A stretch of 64,000 bases of DNA, from the NCBI GenBank assembly GCA_947497245.1, contig CANMFO010000001.1:1-64000 (forward strand), written 5' to 3'. This stretch comes from an uncultured Flavobacteriaceae bacterium. Lineage in GTDB: Bacteria > Bacteroidota > Bacteroidia > Flavobacteriales > Flavobacteriaceae. The translations under genes were made by a program, and so were the position numbers. Below are positions 62,653-64,000 of the stretch, piece by piece; the stretch's first letter is position 1, and the number at the start of each line of letters is the position of its first letter. Under the pieces are notes generated by a model. That model was not told the DNA's origin and did not search any database. It worked only from the letters and a program-made list of their open reading frames with translations.

Positions 62653-64000
62653 TTATTCCTTCATATTCAGGATGTACTCGGCTACGGCCATTTTGGCATC
62701 GTCGGCCAAATAGTCTTGCGGTGGCATTTCCGGATAGTCCTCGCGAAGGTTCTTGGGATTGTTTATGTAATCTACGATACCTTGGGGGTTGCCGTTATGG
62801 ATGGCCTGCAAGATTTCGGTCGGTGGGCCGATCAAGCGGTTGCCAAAAGCATGGCAGCCCGCACATACCCCATAGTATGTGAGTTCGCCCAGTTCTTCCT
62901 TGGACACGGACCTTGGAGGCACCGGAGCGTCCATGGTAAAAGTGGTGATATCCCTGGTATCGGTTATTTGGGCCGGACCATAATGGTCCAAACCAAAGGT
63001 CCGGTATCGGTTCTTGTCCCGAATGGTGCTCCCCGTACCACCACCGTAGGCGAAGATGTCGGGTCCCTTGGTATCCATTTGTGTGAGCATGATGGCTTTC
63101 AGTTCTCCGGTAGGGTCATTCCCATTTTCGTACATAATGTTGTCCAGTATGATCACACGGTCGGGGTTGGGTTCCGAATTCGGATCTTTGGCCGAAGGTG
63201 CTCCGGTGGGCAGGTCAACAATGGTAATTCCCGAATTGTTGTTCCCCGTGATGATATTGTTCTCTATGATAACGTCGTCCGCTGCCATTATCAAAATACC
63301 GGTTCCCGGGGGAATGCCCGCGACCGTGGAGCCCGGGGCTCCGAAATTCTCATGATTGTTGTTGACCACAAAATTGTTCCTTAAAATAACGTCGAAAGTG
63401 GTTTTTATGGGGAGGCCGGGGGTTACGAAGGCCAAGAGCCCGCCCGTATTGTCGTGGGCGTAATTGTTTTCGACCAAACAATGCCTTGAATTTTCAATTT
63501 CGATGCCCGCGACGCTATCGAACACCTCGTTGTGCAACACATCGACATTATCGCACATGCCCACATAAATGGCCGCATCCGCGATTACGGACAGCACATT
63601 GTGCTCGATAAGTCCATTTTTGCCGTACTGCGGAAAGATGCCGTAGACCCCGGTATCGATGATCCAATTATTTCGGATGACGAAATTGTTTCCGGCCTGG
63701 CCCATCACTCCATTTCCCTTGTAATTGACGATCTTGAAGTTTTCGATCAGGATCCCATTGCCCGAATAGAGAAAAGCATCGTTGATCTCTTTTTTTCCAT
63801 CCAGGGTGGGCCAATCCCCATTGATTACCACTCCTTGAAGGCTGATATTGTCTTTGTCCACATAAACGTTTTCAGAATAGGTGCCCGGAAATACCCGGAT
63901 TAGATCTCCGGGCTTTGCCTCGTTGACCGCCGCTTGAATGGATCCCCCTTTTTTGACTTCGATGATTTTTCCATCAAAGGCCTGATTTTGTGCCAGCCTG
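62653..64000 (-). CDS. Parallel beta-helix protein with C-terminal cytochrome c domain (5' end outside window)
   Basis: The frame is open to the window end and continues outside it. The visible 449 codons form a right-handed beta-helix of repeated turns (NFVIRNNWIIDTGVYGIF, LIEHNVLS, LVENNYAHDN, IIENNIITGNN) starting with the typical SIQAAVNEAKPGDLI, then a linker and a C-terminal class I cytochrome c (CAGCH, axial methionine near YPEMPPQD). The combination suggests a secreted electron-accepting domain attached to a polysaccharide- or surface-binding helix. It is convergent with the cytochrome c gene 7 bases away. Confidence 0.85.
   Translation of the reverse strand, partial: RLAQNQAFDGKIIEVKKGGSIQAAVNEAKPGDLIRVFPGTYSENVYVDKDNISLQGVVINGDWPTLDGKKEINDAFLYSGNGILIENFKIVNYKGNGVMGQAGNNFVIRNNWIIDTGVYGIFPQYGKNGLIEHNVLSVIADAAIYVGMCDNVDVLHNEVFDSVAGIEIENSRHCLVENNYAHDNTGGLLAFVTPGLPIKTTFDVILRNNFVVNNNHENFGAPGSTVAGIPPGTGILIMAADDVIIENNIITGNNNSGITIVDLPTGAPSAKDPNSEPNPDRVIILDNIMYENGNDPTGELKAIMLTQMDTKGPDIFAYGGGTGSTIRDKNRYRTFGLDHYGPAQITDTRDITTFTMDAPVPPRSVSKEELGELTYYGVCAGCHAFGNRLIGPPTEILQAIHNGNPQGIVDYINNPKNLREDYPEMPPQDYLADDAKMAVAEYILNMKE

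Noticed and set aside
1-64000. CRISPR arrays, tRNA or rRNA genes, intact insertion sequences
   Set aside because: No regularly spaced repeat series, no tRNA-like cloverleaf and no transposase-like protein was seen on reading both strands.

Overview
The window looks like a marine flavobacterial (Bacteroidota) chromosome. The evidence is two FecI-type sigma/FecR/SusC/SusD modules, many lipoproteins with Bacteroidota-style lipoboxes, candidate promoters resembling the TAnnTTTG -7 element, and gene families common in Flavobacteriaceae. I see no rRNA, tRNA, CRISPR array or intact insertion sequence.

Layout. (1) 1-901: end of an MFS transporter in visibly GC-richer DNA. (2) 1531-14330, + strand: a class III PLP enzyme, ECF sigma factor, FecR, SusC, SusD and three secreted phosphoester-type hydrolases (alkaline phosphatase superfamily, metallo-beta-lactamase fold, purple-acid-phosphatase-like). 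(3) 14454-28254, - strand, convergent with (2): a second sigma, FecR, SusC, SusD and LamG lipoprotein module, then a unit of an EEP-family hydrolase, a GH92 mannosidase and a second class III PLP enzyme. (4) 28503-35981, + strand: a phosphonate catabolic cluster phnA-phnY-phnW, an organophosphate-type MFS carrier, an XRE-cupin regulator and an Fsr-type MFS protein. (5) 36255-40116: a lipoprotein, an AraC regulator and two broken genes (nitronate monooxygenase, OsmC). (6) 40204-49811, - strand: a truncated phnA copy with its promoter leads into a FAD oxidoreductase, an NPCBM-containing glycosidase-like protein, a second XRE-cupin regulator, a small ORF, two EEP hydrolases, a calcineurin-type phosphoesterase and an MBL hydrolase. 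(7) 50070-64000: a membrane-bound winged-helix regulator, protease, SUMF1-like protein, another EEP hydrolase, nucleotidyltransferase, esterase, CAP protein, 4-hydroxybutyryl-CoA-dehydratase-like enzyme, CHRD protein, Tat-exported amine-oxidase-like flavoprotein and two cytochrome c proteins.

Working model (inference). Regions 2, 3, 4 and 6 form one extended phosphonate-polymer utilization locus. SusCD systems and surface or periplasmic hydrolases (three EEP enzymes within these regions, a fourth at 53401, plus other phosphoesterases, GH92 and the NPCBM enzyme) would free aminophosphonates from a phosphonate-decorated glycan or lipid. Phosphonoacetaldehyde would then be formed by PhnW from 2-aminoethylphosphonate, by the PbfA-like PLP enzymes from the 1-hydroxy derivative, and by the PbfD-like FAD enzyme from N-methyl-aminoethylphosphonate. 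PhnY and PhnA would finish the path to acetate and phosphate. A promoter architecture (16-bp element, exactly 9 bp, TAnnTTT-like -7 element) is shared by phnA, the truncated phnA/FAD operon and, more loosely, the first PLP gene. This suggests a regulon, plausibly under the paired XRE-cupin regulators.
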